From contig JAKLKQ010000037.1 in the NCBI GenBank assembly GCA_023150555.1, positions 1 through 63,426 on the forward strand: a DNA stretch of 63,426 nt, given 5' to 3'. Origin of the DNA: Planctomycetota bacterium. Lineage in GTDB: Bacteria > Planctomycetota > SZUA-567 > H5-PLA8. The position numbers and the translations under genes are program-made. Under the pieces are notes generated by a model. It ran no database searches. It had not been told where the DNA came from and was given only the letters and a program-made list of their open reading frames with translations. The stretch's first letter is position 1, and every line of letters begins with the position of its first letter. Positions 24,139 to 32,187 of this stretch are shown piece after piece.

Positions 24139-26244
24139 ATGGCCCATCCACACGCCCCCGAGGCTCGTGTGAACGCACCGGCTTCAAGCTCGACGCTCGC
24201 CGACGACGAAGCGCTTTATGCGCGCTTTGCCGCGTCGCGCGACGCCGAGGTCTTCGCCGAGTTGGTGCGCCGGCACCAGGCCTTTGCCTACCGCGTGGCG
24301 TACTGCATCTGCGCTCAGGCCCAGCTGGCCGAGGAGGCCGCACAAGAGGCCTTCGTGCAGATCGCGCGCCCCGATGTAGCCTTCCGTTCGCAGGGCGCGG
24401 GAAGTTTCCGCGCCTGGTTCTACCGCCTGGTCGTCCAGGTGGCCCGAAGCCAGCTGCGAAACGAGAGGCGCAATATGAACCGCGCGAAGAGCCGGCGTTA
24501 CCTCGACGAGGTCCAAGCGGTTGCCGCGGCGCGCGCCGCGGGTGAGATCCCGACTGCCGCGGATCCCGAGAGCCTGGACGCGGTGCGCTCCGCGCTGTGC
24601 GCTTTGAAGGAAGATCTGCGCGCGCCGATCGTGATGCATTACATCCAAGGCTTGAGCCAGGTCGATGTGGCGCGGACCATCGGCGTCAGTGCGGCGCAAG
24701 TTTCGCGGCGCATCGCCAAGGGCCTCGAGGCGTTGAAGCGGCGCCTGGCGGAGAACGGCGCATCGCTGTCGGTGATCGCGCTGCCTGGCCTGCTGCAAAA
24801 CGAAGCCCTGTTGCCGTCGCCGCCAACGCTTGCCGCGAAGCTTGGGAATCTGAACCTCAAGTCTTTGGGCGCGAAGGCGGCGAAGCAGTCGTTGCGTGTG
24901 GCGGCGGGGAAGGGTGCTCTTGCGTACGTTGTGCCGGCGGTGCTGGCACTAAGTGCCGCGGCGGGCGGTGTGTGGTACCTGCTGGCACCGCCTGTACCGG
25001 AAAAGCCAGCGGCGTCGAAGGACATCGCTGCGCCGGTCGCGCCGCGCTTTAAGATGACCTGGGACCTGGCCAAGGAGCCGCCGAAGGATCTGAAAATCAT
25101 GCAGGGTACTGGCTATTGGCAGCCGCCGCAGGGAGACCGTCCTGGAAGCTGGGTCTTTCCGCCGCGCACGGACCGCGATCCGATTTTGCTGCTGCCTGTT
25201 CCGGCGCCGGAGGAGGGCCCCTTCATGCTGGAGGTCATCTGCGAGCCCGTGGAGTGGACGAGGTGGGCTATGGGCGCCGGCTGGGCCACGGAGTCTTATT
25301 ACGTGGGCCCCAAACAATTCTGGAAGTCGCACAAGGACATCAAACTGGGTACCGTGCTCGTTTTCCGTGCGTTCTTTTACGACCGGTATGTCGTCTCGGA
25401 TTTCGCCGACCAACCCAACGTGCCGATCAACGTAGTCGAGTACGACCGCTGGCGCGCCGGCCATCTGTTGTATATCGCGCCGACGAACTGCGGCATCCAT
25501 AAGATCAACCTGCGTTCAATCGAGAAAGAAGAACTGCCGGAGATGGCGAACGATATACCGGCACTTGTCGCGAGCCTTGAACCCAACGGCTCTCGGGCGG
25601 ACAAACCTTTTGCCGGTCCCGACGGGCCCGATGCCGCGTTCATGGACGGTTTCAAGCGCTCCGTGGATTACCACAAGTCGTGGACGTTCGAGAACGGTAT
25701 CCCGGAAGACTTCGAGTTTTTTCAGACCCGCAGTGAGTGGCTTCCGGCCACGGAGAAGTTCCGGGCGCGTATCGTGAAGCAAGCCCGGCCCGGTTCAGTC
25801 ATTGCGATCAAGGGCGGCGTGCCTGTAGCCCCGATGCGGGTACGTTTTACCGCGATCATGCAACCCAAGGATCCCGGCATCGACGCGGTCTGGATGCACG
25901 ACGCCGCATCGCCGCCCCTGGTGACCTGGTTCAAGCGCCTGCCGTGCGACGTGAACCAGCGCTGCGTCTTCGACGTCTACCTTGTAGGCGCTTACATCTT
26001 CAAATTCCGCGACGGCGAACTCAATGCGATCGTCAAGTTCAGCCGCCCGTGGCCGGCCAGTAACCTGCGGTTCGCCAGCCGCGACACAGCGATCGAGTCC
26101 ATCGAGATTACCGGCATGAAGTCGGTTGAGGAGCTTCCCGCCTTGATTCGCGACCCGGAGAAGGCCATCCGGGAATTCGGCGGCACGCAGGCCGAACACT
26201 CGTCCTCGACGATCAACCCGGTGACTGAGCCCACCGCCCCATAG
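24139..26244 (+). CDS. Membrane-tethered ECF sigma factor with two extracytoplasmic domain copies (fourth paralogue)
   Basis: This protein of about 701 residues has region 2 (AEVFAELVRRHQAFAYRVAY, AEEAAQEAFVQIA), region 4 (HYIQGLSQVDVARTIGVSAA), a transmembrane helix near residues 255-280 (YVVPAVLALSAAAGGVWYLL) and two outer-domain copies. Copy 1 opens MTWDLAKEPPKDL and closes INLRSIEKEELPEM; copy 2 opens KSWTFENGIPEDF and closes IEITGMKSVEELPALIRD. It is the most diverged of the four sigma cores. The start is uncertain: an ATG at 23956 with GGAGG six bases upstream would add 61 basic residues without homology. The chosen ATG at 24139 has GGAG only four bases away. Confidence 0.82.
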   Translation: MAHPHAPEARVNAPASSSTLADDEALYARFAASRDAEVFAELVRRHQAFAYRVAYCICAQAQLAEEAAQEAFVQIARPDVAFRSQGAGSFRAWFYRLVVQVARSQLRNERRNMNRAKSRRYLDEVQAVAAARAAGEIPTAADPESLDAVRSALCALKEDLRAPIVMHYIQGLSQVDVARTIGVSAAQVSRRIAKGLEALKRRLAENGASLSVIALPGLLQNEALLPSPPTLAAKLGNLNLKSLGAKAAKQSLRVAAGKGALAYVVPAVLALSAAAGGVWYLLAPPVPEKPAASKDIAAPVAPRFKMTWDLAKEPPKDLKIMQGTGYWQPPQGDRPGSWVFPPRTDRDPILLLPVPAPEEGPFMLEVICEPVEWTRWAMGAGWATESYYVGPKQFWKSHKDIKLGTVLVFRAFFYDRYVVSDFADQPNVPINVVEYDRWRAGHLLYIAPTNCGIHKINLRSIEKEELPEMANDIPALVASLEPNGSRADKPFAGPDGPDAAFMDGFKRSVDYHKSWTFENGIPEDFEFFQTRSEWLPATEKFRARIVKQARPGSVIAIKGGVPVAPMRVRFTAIMQPKDPGIDAVWMHDAASPPLVTWFKRLPCDVNQRCVFDVYLVGAYIFKFRDGELNAIVKFSRPWPASNLRFASRDTAIESIEITGMKSVEELPALIRDPEKAIREFGGTQAEHSSSTINPVTEPTAP

Positions 26245-26407
26245 CTCATAAATTGATTGCACAGAGTCTGAGCGCCGTCCTCCACCTTGAAAAGAGGGCG
26301 CCGTGCACCTGTGCAAGCGATTCGAGAACAATTGCTCGATCTTTCCGGATTCCATGCAACGCGCTCGATCTGGCGGCCATTCTCGGGCGGAAAGGGGAGG
26401 ACGCGCA

Positions 26408-26815
26408 ATGCGAGCGAGCGGCACTGGAAGGGAGATTCGCGAATCCCGGGAGACGGCCGCGCCCTGGAGCGTGGACCGCTGGGGACGACTGATCGCCGGC
26501 CTGGGCGTTCTCGCCTGCACGCTGCTGGCCTTGCTGCATGACCCGCGCTGGCTGTACGGTGCGCTCTTCGCCGGCCTGAACCTGATCGCCTCGGCGCTCA
26601 CCGATTGTTGCCCCGTTCATAATCTGCTGATCCGTCTGGGTGCGCGCGAACGCGAGGACCTGTTCCTGCCCGGCGGGAGCCTGCGGCGGATGTCCGCGCT
26701 GCCCCACAAACCTGCGACGCTCTCGGCGCTCATTTCACCCGCCGAGATTCGCGACGAGGTACCCGCGCGCGTCGCGCGACGATCCAGTCGCATTGAGCGG
26801 GCGCGCATGAACTGA
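26408..26815 (+). CDS. YgaP/DUF2892-like small membrane protein, copy 3, with C-terminal tail
   Basis: This 135-residue protein has the same core as copies 1 and 2: WSVDRWGRLIAGLG, two hydrophobic helices, LTDCCPVHNLLIRLG and REREDLFLPGG. Here the CP of the usual DUF2892 motif is kept (CCPV). A tail of about 50 residues rich in Arg, Ser and Ala is unique to this copy. GGGGAGG lies seven bases before ATG 26408. It sits between the fourth sigma gene and the second acyltransferase gene, repeating the order sigma, DUF2892, FeeM seen at 21095-23931. Confidence 0.73.
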   Translation: MRASGTGREIRESRETAAPWSVDRWGRLIAGLGVLACTLLALLHDPRWLYGALFAGLNLIASALTDCCPVHNLLIRLGAREREDLFLPGGSLRRMSALPHKPATLSALISPAEIRDEVPARVARRSSRIERARMN

Positions 26816-26857
26816 GAAGGATCAGAAGCAGACACCCGACGCTTGGAGGAGCACGCC

Positions 26858-27589
26858 ATGTTGACACACGAAAAGACCTCCACGGCTGGCCTGACGCCCG
26901 CGGACCGTCTTCCTCGCCGTGTCTCGAATATCTCGCAGGCTCTTCGCGCGATCGACCGCGAGCCCCTCGAATCAGACGCCGCCGCGCACAAAGTCGTCGT
27001 GCGCCCGGTGCGCAGCAGCCTGGAACTCGAAGAAGTCTACCGACTGACACACGACGCCTACGTCGAGCGTAACTATTGCACGCCGCAACCCGACGGAAAG
27101 CTGATTCACTATCCGCACTTGGAGAACATCCCCGAGACCACCGTGCTGGTTGCACTGCAGGATGGCAAGGTGATGGGCACCGTCTCATTGACGTTGGACG
27201 GCCCCCAGGGCATCCACGCCGATTTGGACTTCGCGGATGTTGCGCGCCTAGCGCGCAGCGAAGGCAGAAAGCTGGGCGCTGCGTGGCGCATGGCGACTCG
27301 GCAGACGCTACGCGGTGAGCGCCAAGTTGTAATGGCGCTGATCGGCGAGGTGGTCAGCTACGCGTTCGAGGTCTTCGACCTCGATACGTTCCTGTGCACC
27401 TTCAATCCGAGGCATGAACGCATCTACGGGCGTCTGCTGGGCATGCGCACCATCGCGCGCAACGAAACGAGCGAAGGCCTGGAGAATGCCCCGGCCGTCC
27501 TGATGCGCTGCGATCGGGAGATGGTGCCCGAAAAGTGGCTGAAGCGGACCCTGGCGGGACAGGACTTGAGCCTCTGCGCGTCCCGCTGA
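26858..27589 (+). CDS. FeeM-like N-acyl amino acid synthase (GNAT fold), copy 2
   Basis: This 243-residue protein is a paralogue of the gene at 23239. It keeps RVSNISQALRAIDREPLES, YRLTHDAYVERNYCTPQPDG, HYPHLENIPETTVLVAL, GAAWRMATRQT and CTFNPRHERIYGRLLGM. The shared ISQAL opening is not part of the general GNAT fold and may bind a common partner. It should acylate an amino acid from acyl carrier protein, but differences in the middle suggest a different amino acid or chain length. GGAGGA lies seven bases before the ATG. It is followed after 215 bases by the ThiF-like gene. Confidence 0.78.
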   Translation: MLTHEKTSTAGLTPADRLPRRVSNISQALRAIDREPLESDAAAHKVVVRPVRSSLELEEVYRLTHDAYVERNYCTPQPDGKLIHYPHLENIPETTVLVALQDGKVMGTVSLTLDGPQGIHADLDFADVARLARSEGRKLGAAWRMATRQTLRGERQVVMALIGEVVSYAFEVFDLDTFLCTFNPRHERIYGRLLGMRTIARNETSEGLENAPAVLMRCDREMVPEKWLKRTLAGQDLSLCASR

Positions 27590-27804
27590 GACGTTCGGAA
27601 GCCCAGAAACAAAATCGCACATGTGCATGTCATTTTGACCTGGCTGAGCGGCGCCAACCGTCCGGCGGCGTGTCTGTAAGTCTTTAACTAGAAAAGGGTA
27701 ATAGATGTGAAAAATCAGGAAAAAGGACTGCTGAGATCGCGCCAGCGCAGATATGGATTGGTGGAAGGCGACGGGGAAGGAACCAGACCCCAGGAGAAGC
27801 AACC
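27590..27804 (+). promoter_or_regulatory. Upstream region of the ThiF-to-exporter run
   Basis: This 215-base gap precedes the overlapping ThiF-nitroreductase-exporter genes and likely holds their promoter. It has a perfect 10-base palindrome GCACATGTGC at 27617-27626, and an AT-rich patch with GGGTAATAGATG near 27695-27706 that could be a -10 element. No clear matching -35 is seen. The ribosome binding site AGGAG precedes the ATG at 27805. Confidence 0.35.
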
Positions 27805-28767
27805 ATGGTAGCGACCCCTGAATTCCTCTACGACCAGGCATTCGCGCGGAACCTGGGTCTCGTCAGCGAAGCCGAGCAGGCCAAGCTGCGCCAGATTCGA
27901 GTGGCCCTGCCCGGCTTGGGCGGCGTTGGCGGCGCTCACCTGCAGGCGCTGGTGCGCATGGGCGTGGGTGCCTTCAACCTGGCCGATCCCGATGCCTACG
28001 AGGTCGTCAACTTCAACCGCCAGCTGGGCGCCACGATGCCCACCGTCGGCCGCGGCAAGGCCGAAGTGATGGCGCAGATGGCCCGTGACATTAACCCCGA
28101 GGCGTCGGTCAGAACGTTTCCCGACGGCATCACGCCGAAGAACATCGACGCGTTCCTGGATGGCGTGGACGTGGTGGTGGATGGCATCGAGTTCTTCCGC
28201 ATCGAAGACCGCCGCATGCTCTACAAGCACTGCCGCGCGAAGGGCATTCCCGTCGTGAACGCCGGCCCCATCGGCTACGGCGCCTCGGTGATCGTCTTCA
28301 CGCCGGACGGCCCCAGCTTCGACGAATACTTCGCGATCAACGACGAGATGACGCGCGCCGAACAGCTGTTAGCCTTCGGGCTGGGCTTGGGCCCGGGCCT
28401 GAAGGGCGACATGGATCCCAGCCGCGTCGACCTGAAGAACGAGAAGGGCCCCGCGCTGGCCAGCGCCTGCATGCTCTGCGCCGCCGCCGCCGCCACCGAG
28501 GTTTTGAAGCTGGTGACCGGGCGTGGCCGGCCCGCTACTGCCGGGCACGGCGTCTACTTCGATCCGTACCGCAACCGCACCTTGGCCTTGAAGGCCGTTC
28601 CGGACCTGAAGCACAGCCTGCGCGGCCGCATGATCCGCTGGATGGCCTTCCGCCGGTTCCCCGAGATGCAGGCGCTGCACGAGACGGAAAAGAAGGCCCG
28701 AGAATCCGGCCTGCACAATGCGACTGCACTTGAGCCTGCACCAGCCGTACAGTCTTCGACCGTATAG
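27805..28767 (+). CDS. ThiF/E1-like adenylyltransferase
   Basis: This 320-residue protein has the E1 nucleotide-binding core VALPGLGGVGGAHLQALVRM near residue 35, the strand NLADPDAYEVVNFNRQ that contacts ATP, and DVVVDGIEFFRIEDRR near residue 120. Such proteins activate a carboxylate as its adenylate. The usual CxxC zinc pairs of ThiF/MoeB are not evident. A nitroreductase gene follows one small gene later. The described oxazolone synthetase is a single ThiF-nitroreductase protein acting on N-acyl amino acids, and the mycobacterial Rv1355c family has the same pair fused. By analogy this enzyme may adenylate an N-acyl amino acid so that it cyclises. That is inference. Confidence 0.83.
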   Translation: MVATPEFLYDQAFARNLGLVSEAEQAKLRQIRVALPGLGGVGGAHLQALVRMGVGAFNLADPDAYEVVNFNRQLGATMPTVGRGKAEVMAQMARDINPEASVRTFPDGITPKNIDAFLDGVDVVVDGIEFFRIEDRRMLYKHCRAKGIPVVNAGPIGYGASVIVFTPDGPSFDEYFAINDEMTRAEQLLAFGLGLGPGLKGDMDPSRVDLKNEKGPALASACMLCAAAAATEVLKLVTGRGRPATAGHGVYFDPYRNRTLALKAVPDLKHSLRGRMIRWMAFRRFPEMQALHETEKKARESGLHNATALEPAPAVQSSTV

Positions 28768-28859
28768 GCACCGAATCTCCAGATATTGTTGTGGTAATTA
28801 AGCGATTGGGTGGGTTTGGAATAGTGAGGGCGCGCGGGGAAGACAGGGGGGTAGTTACC

Positions 28860-29147
28860 GTGGCGCAACCCATGACGAACCAGGAAATCGAAGAGCTGGA
28901 GGCGCTAGCCCGCCAGTACTGCGAGACGGCGGTCCGCTATCGCAGCCATCAGGCCGCCGGCGACCTGGACCGCGACGCCGACCGCAAGCTCCGCCAATAC
29001 CTGAACAACCTGGATCTGTGCCTCCGCCGCCTTCAGAGCTCCAACGAACTCGAGCGCATGCGCGCTTGGGACGGCGACGAAGACGGGGCGGGTGATGCCG
29101 CCGAGCGCCTGGACGGTACGGCGCCGCGCTGGAGGGATGCACTATGA
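28860..29147 (+). CDS. Small helical protein of unknown function within the ThiF-nitroreductase run
   Basis: This 95-residue protein starts with GTG at 28860, preceded by an AGGGGGG ribosome site. Its stop overlaps the nitroreductase start (ATGA). The sequence is strongly charged and predicted helical: EIEELEALARQYCETAVRYR, then DADRKLRQYLNNLDLCLRRL, with an acidic tail. It lacks the DSL motif of acyl carrier proteins and has no membrane segment. Its tight coupling suggests a subunit or chaperone of the neighbouring enzymes. I do not recognise a family. Confidence 0.65.
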   Translation: MAQPMTNQEIEELEALARQYCETAVRYRSHQAAGDLDRDADRKLRQYLNNLDLCLRRLQSSNELERMRAWDGDEDGAGDAAERLDGTAPRWRDAL

Positions 29148-30244
29148 ACGGCCGCCACCGCGAGATGCTGGACCTCGTTGCTTCGGCCGTGAAGGCCCCC
29201 AGCGGCGACAACCTGCAGCCTTGGCGCTTTGTGCTGGACGGCGAGGCCCGCCGCATCGAGCTGGAGCTGGACGCCGCCAAGGACGCTTCGCCGATGAACG
29301 CAGGCCAGCGCATGTCGCGCATTGCCTGCGGCGCGGCGCTGGAGAACATGCTGCGTGCGGCCGAACGTAACGGCTGGTGCCTGGAGCTGGAGAACCAGGG
29401 CGCCGAGCGCGCCTGCGTGCGCCTGGAAGAAACGGCCGGCCGTCACCACGTGGCCGATCCGGTGGTGGATGCGCGCGCCAGCAACCGCCGCTTCTACGAA
29501 GGCGGCACCGTGCTGGCGCCCACGCGCGTGGAACTGCTGGAAGCCTCGTTGCCGCTGGCCGGCCTGCGCACGCACTGGGTCTTCGACCGCGCGACGGTGC
29601 AGGCCTGGGCGGGGATCGAAGGCGCCTGCTTCGCGCGCATGTACGGCAACGCCTCGATGCGCGACGCGATCCTGGGCAACATTCGCTGGAATGTGGGGCC
29701 AGGGCAGAAGAACCCCGAAGGCCTTTCCCCCGCGAGCCTGGAGCTCAACGCTGTCCAGAAGACCGCTATGAAGATGATGCTCGGCAAGCCCACCTGGCTG
29801 CTGAAAGCGGGCGGCTCGCTGATGGCCATGTCGGCCTTCGTGAAGAAACTGGTGCGTTCGTCCTCGGGCTTCTGCGTGATCGAGGCCCCCGATGCCGACG
29901 CCGACACCGATTGGCTGGTCGGCCGCTGTGCGCAGCGCGCTTGGCTGGCGCTGACCGAGGCGGGCCTGGCGGCCCAGCCGATGATGACGCTGCCGGTGCT
30001 GGAAAATGCACTGTGCAATGGCAGCGAAGAATTGAGGCAGGTACTGGACGCCGGGCGTATCGAAGCGTTATCCTCACGCTTCCAGGCGCTGCTGCCCGAA
30101 TGGCGCGGTGGGCGCGTCGGTTTCGTGCTCCGGTTCGGGTTTGCGCCTCCCCCCACGGGCCGCTCGGGCCGCTTGCCCCTGGGCAAGGTGATTGCTTGGC
30201 GTGGCGCCAAGCCCGTCGAGGCGCAGGAAACGCTGGTCGCATGA
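29144..30244 (+). CDS. Nitroreductase-fold flavoprotein (Acg/Rv1355c-like)
   Basis: This 366-residue protein opens with AVKAPSGDNLQPWRF, the flavin-binding start of Acg-type nitroreductases, and has DARASNRRFYEGG near residue 110 and ALTEAGLAAQPMMTLPVLEN near residue 270. Acg-like proteins are larger than classical nitroreductases because of an internal insertion, as here. In thiazole/oxazole peptide pathways and in oxazolone synthetase, this fold oxidises the ring made by the ThiF partner. The start overlaps the small gene upstream and the stop overlaps the permease downstream, so enzyme and exporter are translated in step. Confidence 0.83.
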   Translation: MNGRHREMLDLVASAVKAPSGDNLQPWRFVLDGEARRIELELDAAKDASPMNAGQRMSRIACGAALENMLRAAERNGWCLELENQGAERACVRLEETAGRHHVADPVVDARASNRRFYEGGTVLAPTRVELLEASLPLAGLRTHWVFDRATVQAWAGIEGACFARMYGNASMRDAILGNIRWNVGPGQKNPEGLSPASLELNAVQKTAMKMMLGKPTWLLKAGGSLMAMSAFVKKLVRSSSGFCVIEAPDADADTDWLVGRCAQRAWLALTEAGLAAQPMMTLPVLENALCNGSEELRQVLDAGRIEALSSRFQALLPEWRGGRVGFVLRFGFAPPPTGRSGRLPLGKVIAWRGAKPVEAQETLVA

Positions 30245-31407
30245 TCTCCATCGGATGGCGAAACCTGAAGCGCGAGCCGACCCGCATGGTAGTTGCGGTC
30301 TTCGGCGTTGTCTTCGCCGTGGTGCTGGTCACGGTTGAGGTGGGGATGCTGCTGGGTCTGGTTCAGAATGCGTCCCTGCTGATCGACCGCAGCAAAGCGG
30401 ACATCTGGGTTTCCACCGTCGACGTCAAGACCTTCGACTTCGCCACGCCCATCGACGCTCGCAAAAAGGACCTGATCCAGGCCGTGCCGGGGGTCCAGAG
30501 CGTCGAGGAGTACAATGTTTCGTACAGCGTCTGGAAGCTGCCCGACGGAGGCAATGCGAACATCCAGGTCATCGCGTTCGACCTGAGCGGGAATATGGCC
30601 TGCGACCTGCCCCTGGTGGAAGGCAGCATCGAGAACCTGCACAACCAGGACGCAGTGATCATCGACGAAGGCGAGCGCGCCAAACTGGGCAACCCGCACA
30701 TCGGCGATTTCATCGAGATCATGCAGCGCCGCGCCAAGATCGTCGGCTTCACGCGCGGGATGCGCAGCTTCACCACCACGCCCTACGTCTTCACCTCGCT
30801 GCGCCGGGGCGAGACCTACGGCTGGCTGACGACCTCGCCCATCACCTCCAAGGACACCTCCGGCCGCGTTATCGGCGGCAAGTCGATCTACTTCCTGGTC
30901 AAGGTCGCCGACGGCTACGACGTCGACGAGGTTCGCGCCGGCATCGTTTCCCGCGTCTCGGATATCGAGGCCAATACGCGCGAGAGCTTTGCGTGGCGCA
31001 CGCGCATCTACTGGCTGATCGAGACCGGCGTGGGCATCGGTTTCCTGGCCGCGGCGCTGCTGGGGCTGCTGGTCGGCGGCGTGATCGTAAGCCAGACGCT
31101 CTACGCGATGACCGTCGAGAAGGTGCCTGAGTTCGGAGTCCTTAAGGCCCTGGGTGCCGGGATGGACGAACTCGCCCGCGTGGTGCTCGAACAGGGTATG
31201 ATATGCGGTGTGCTGGGCCTGCTCCTGGGCCTGGCGGTCAGTTTCGCGGCCGCTTTCGCGGCCAGCAGCACGGGTACAACGGTGCTGGTCCCTTGGCCGT
31301 TGGTGGTGTTCGTCTCCCTGCTGACGGCTGCGTTGTGCTCAGGTGCATCTTTGGTCTCCATCCTCCGCTTGCGGCGGGTGGAGCCGGCCATGGTCTTCAG
31401 GGTGTAA
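30241..31407 (+). CDS. DevC-like ABC exporter permease (FtsX/MacB fold)
   Basis: This 388-residue protein begins MISIGWRNLKREPTRMVVAV, typical of DevC permeases. One N-terminal transmembrane helix (about 15-40) is followed by a large periplasmic domain (about 45-250) and three C-terminal helices (about 255-385) that include EFGVLKALGAG. DevC works with an ATPase and an HlyD adaptor to export heterocyst glycolipids in cyanobacteria. The same trio is present here in the order permease, ATPase, adaptor. The start overlaps the nitroreductase stop by four bases, which strongly suggests that the exporter moves the product of the upstream enzymes. Confidence 0.87.
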   Translation: MISIGWRNLKREPTRMVVAVFGVVFAVVLVTVEVGMLLGLVQNASLLIDRSKADIWVSTVDVKTFDFATPIDARKKDLIQAVPGVQSVEEYNVSYSVWKLPDGGNANIQVIAFDLSGNMACDLPLVEGSIENLHNQDAVIIDEGERAKLGNPHIGDFIEIMQRRAKIVGFTRGMRSFTTTPYVFTSLRRGETYGWLTTSPITSKDTSGRVIGGKSIYFLVKVADGYDVDEVRAGIVSRVSDIEANTRESFAWRTRIYWLIETGVGIGFLAAALLGLLVGGVIVSQTLYAMTVEKVPEFGVLKALGAGMDELARVVLEQGMICGVLGLLLGLAVSFAAAFAASSTGTTVLVPWPLVVFVSLLTAALCSGASLVSILRLRRVEPAMVFRV

Positions 31408-31410
31408 GCG

Positions 31411-32187
31411 ATGGCGCATGCAACGATCGAGACCGACCGGCTGGGCAAGTTCTACGGCGAAGACGAAGTCGACGCCGAGGACGCGCTGGTCTGGGCCGTC
31501 AAGGACGTCTCGCTGTCGGTCTTCGCCGGCGAGGTGACCGTGCTGATGGGCCCCAGCGGCAGCGGCAAGACCACGCTGCTGACGATGATCGGCGGCCTGC
31601 TGGATCCCACCGAGGGCACGCTTCGCGTCTGCGAAGAACGCCTGGACCTGATGGATGAAACCCAGCGCCAGCACTTCCGCCGCCGCAAGGTCGGCTTCAT
31701 CTTCCAGAACTACAACCTGCTCACGTCGCTCACCGCCGGCGAGAACGTCCAGGTCGCGCTGCAACTGCGCGGCATCGAGGACGGCGATCCCGCCGAACTG
31801 CTCGAACGCGTCGGCCTGGGCGACAAGGTCGAAAGCTTCCCCGCCCAGCTGTCCGGCGGACAGCGCCAGCGCGTGGCGATCGCGCGCGCCTTGGCCGGGG
31901 AGCCGCCCGTGGTGCTGGCCGACGAACCCACCGCCGCGTTGGACGCCTTCCAGGGCCGCCGCATCATGGACCTGATCCGCGACCGCGCGCACAAGGACGG
32001 CACCACCGTGCTGGTTGTCACCCACGACCCGCGCGTGCGTGAGTTTGCTGACCGGGTCATCGAAATGGAGGACGGGCGCCTGCGCAAGATCGTTCGCCGC
32101 ATGCGCGGCAGCCGCCGCCCGCCCGTGGACTGGTCGGCGCTCGAGCGCGGCTCGCCGCTGGCCCTGGAAAGAATGCGCAATGGCTGA
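31411..32187 (+). CDS. DevA/LolD-type ABC transporter ATPase
   Basis: This 258-residue ATPase has Walker A GPSGSGKTT near residue 48, the Q-loop IFQNYNLL, the signature LSGGQRQRVAIARAL, Walker B VVLADEPTAALD and the switch histidine in VVTHDPR. It drives the permease upstream; the three-base gap and same strand make this certain enough. A basic tail of about 35 residues (RKIVRRMRGSRRPP) extends past the usual end. The adaptor gene starts inside its last codons, an 8-base overlap. Confidence 0.93.
   Translation: MAHATIETDRLGKFYGEDEVDAEDALVWAVKDVSLSVFAGEVTVLMGPSGSGKTTLLTMIGGLLDPTEGTLRVCEERLDLMDETQRQHFRRRKVGFIFQNYNLLTSLTAGENVQVALQLRGIEDGDPAELLERVGLGDKVESFPAQLSGGQRQRVAIARALAGEPPVVLADEPTAALDAFQGRRIMDLIRDRAHKDGTTVLVVTHDPRVREFADRVIEMEDGRLRKIVRRMRGSRRPPVDWSALERGSPLALERMRNG

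Noticed and set aside
23239..27589. LuxI-type homoserine lactone synthases
   Set aside because: The proteins share the general fold, but the motifs fit the FeeM-like group better and no LuxR gene is present.
27805..30244. Thiazole/oxazole-modified peptide (TOMM) cluster
   Set aside because: ThiF and nitroreductase fit, but there is no YcaO gene and no precursor peptide, while acyltransferases are present.
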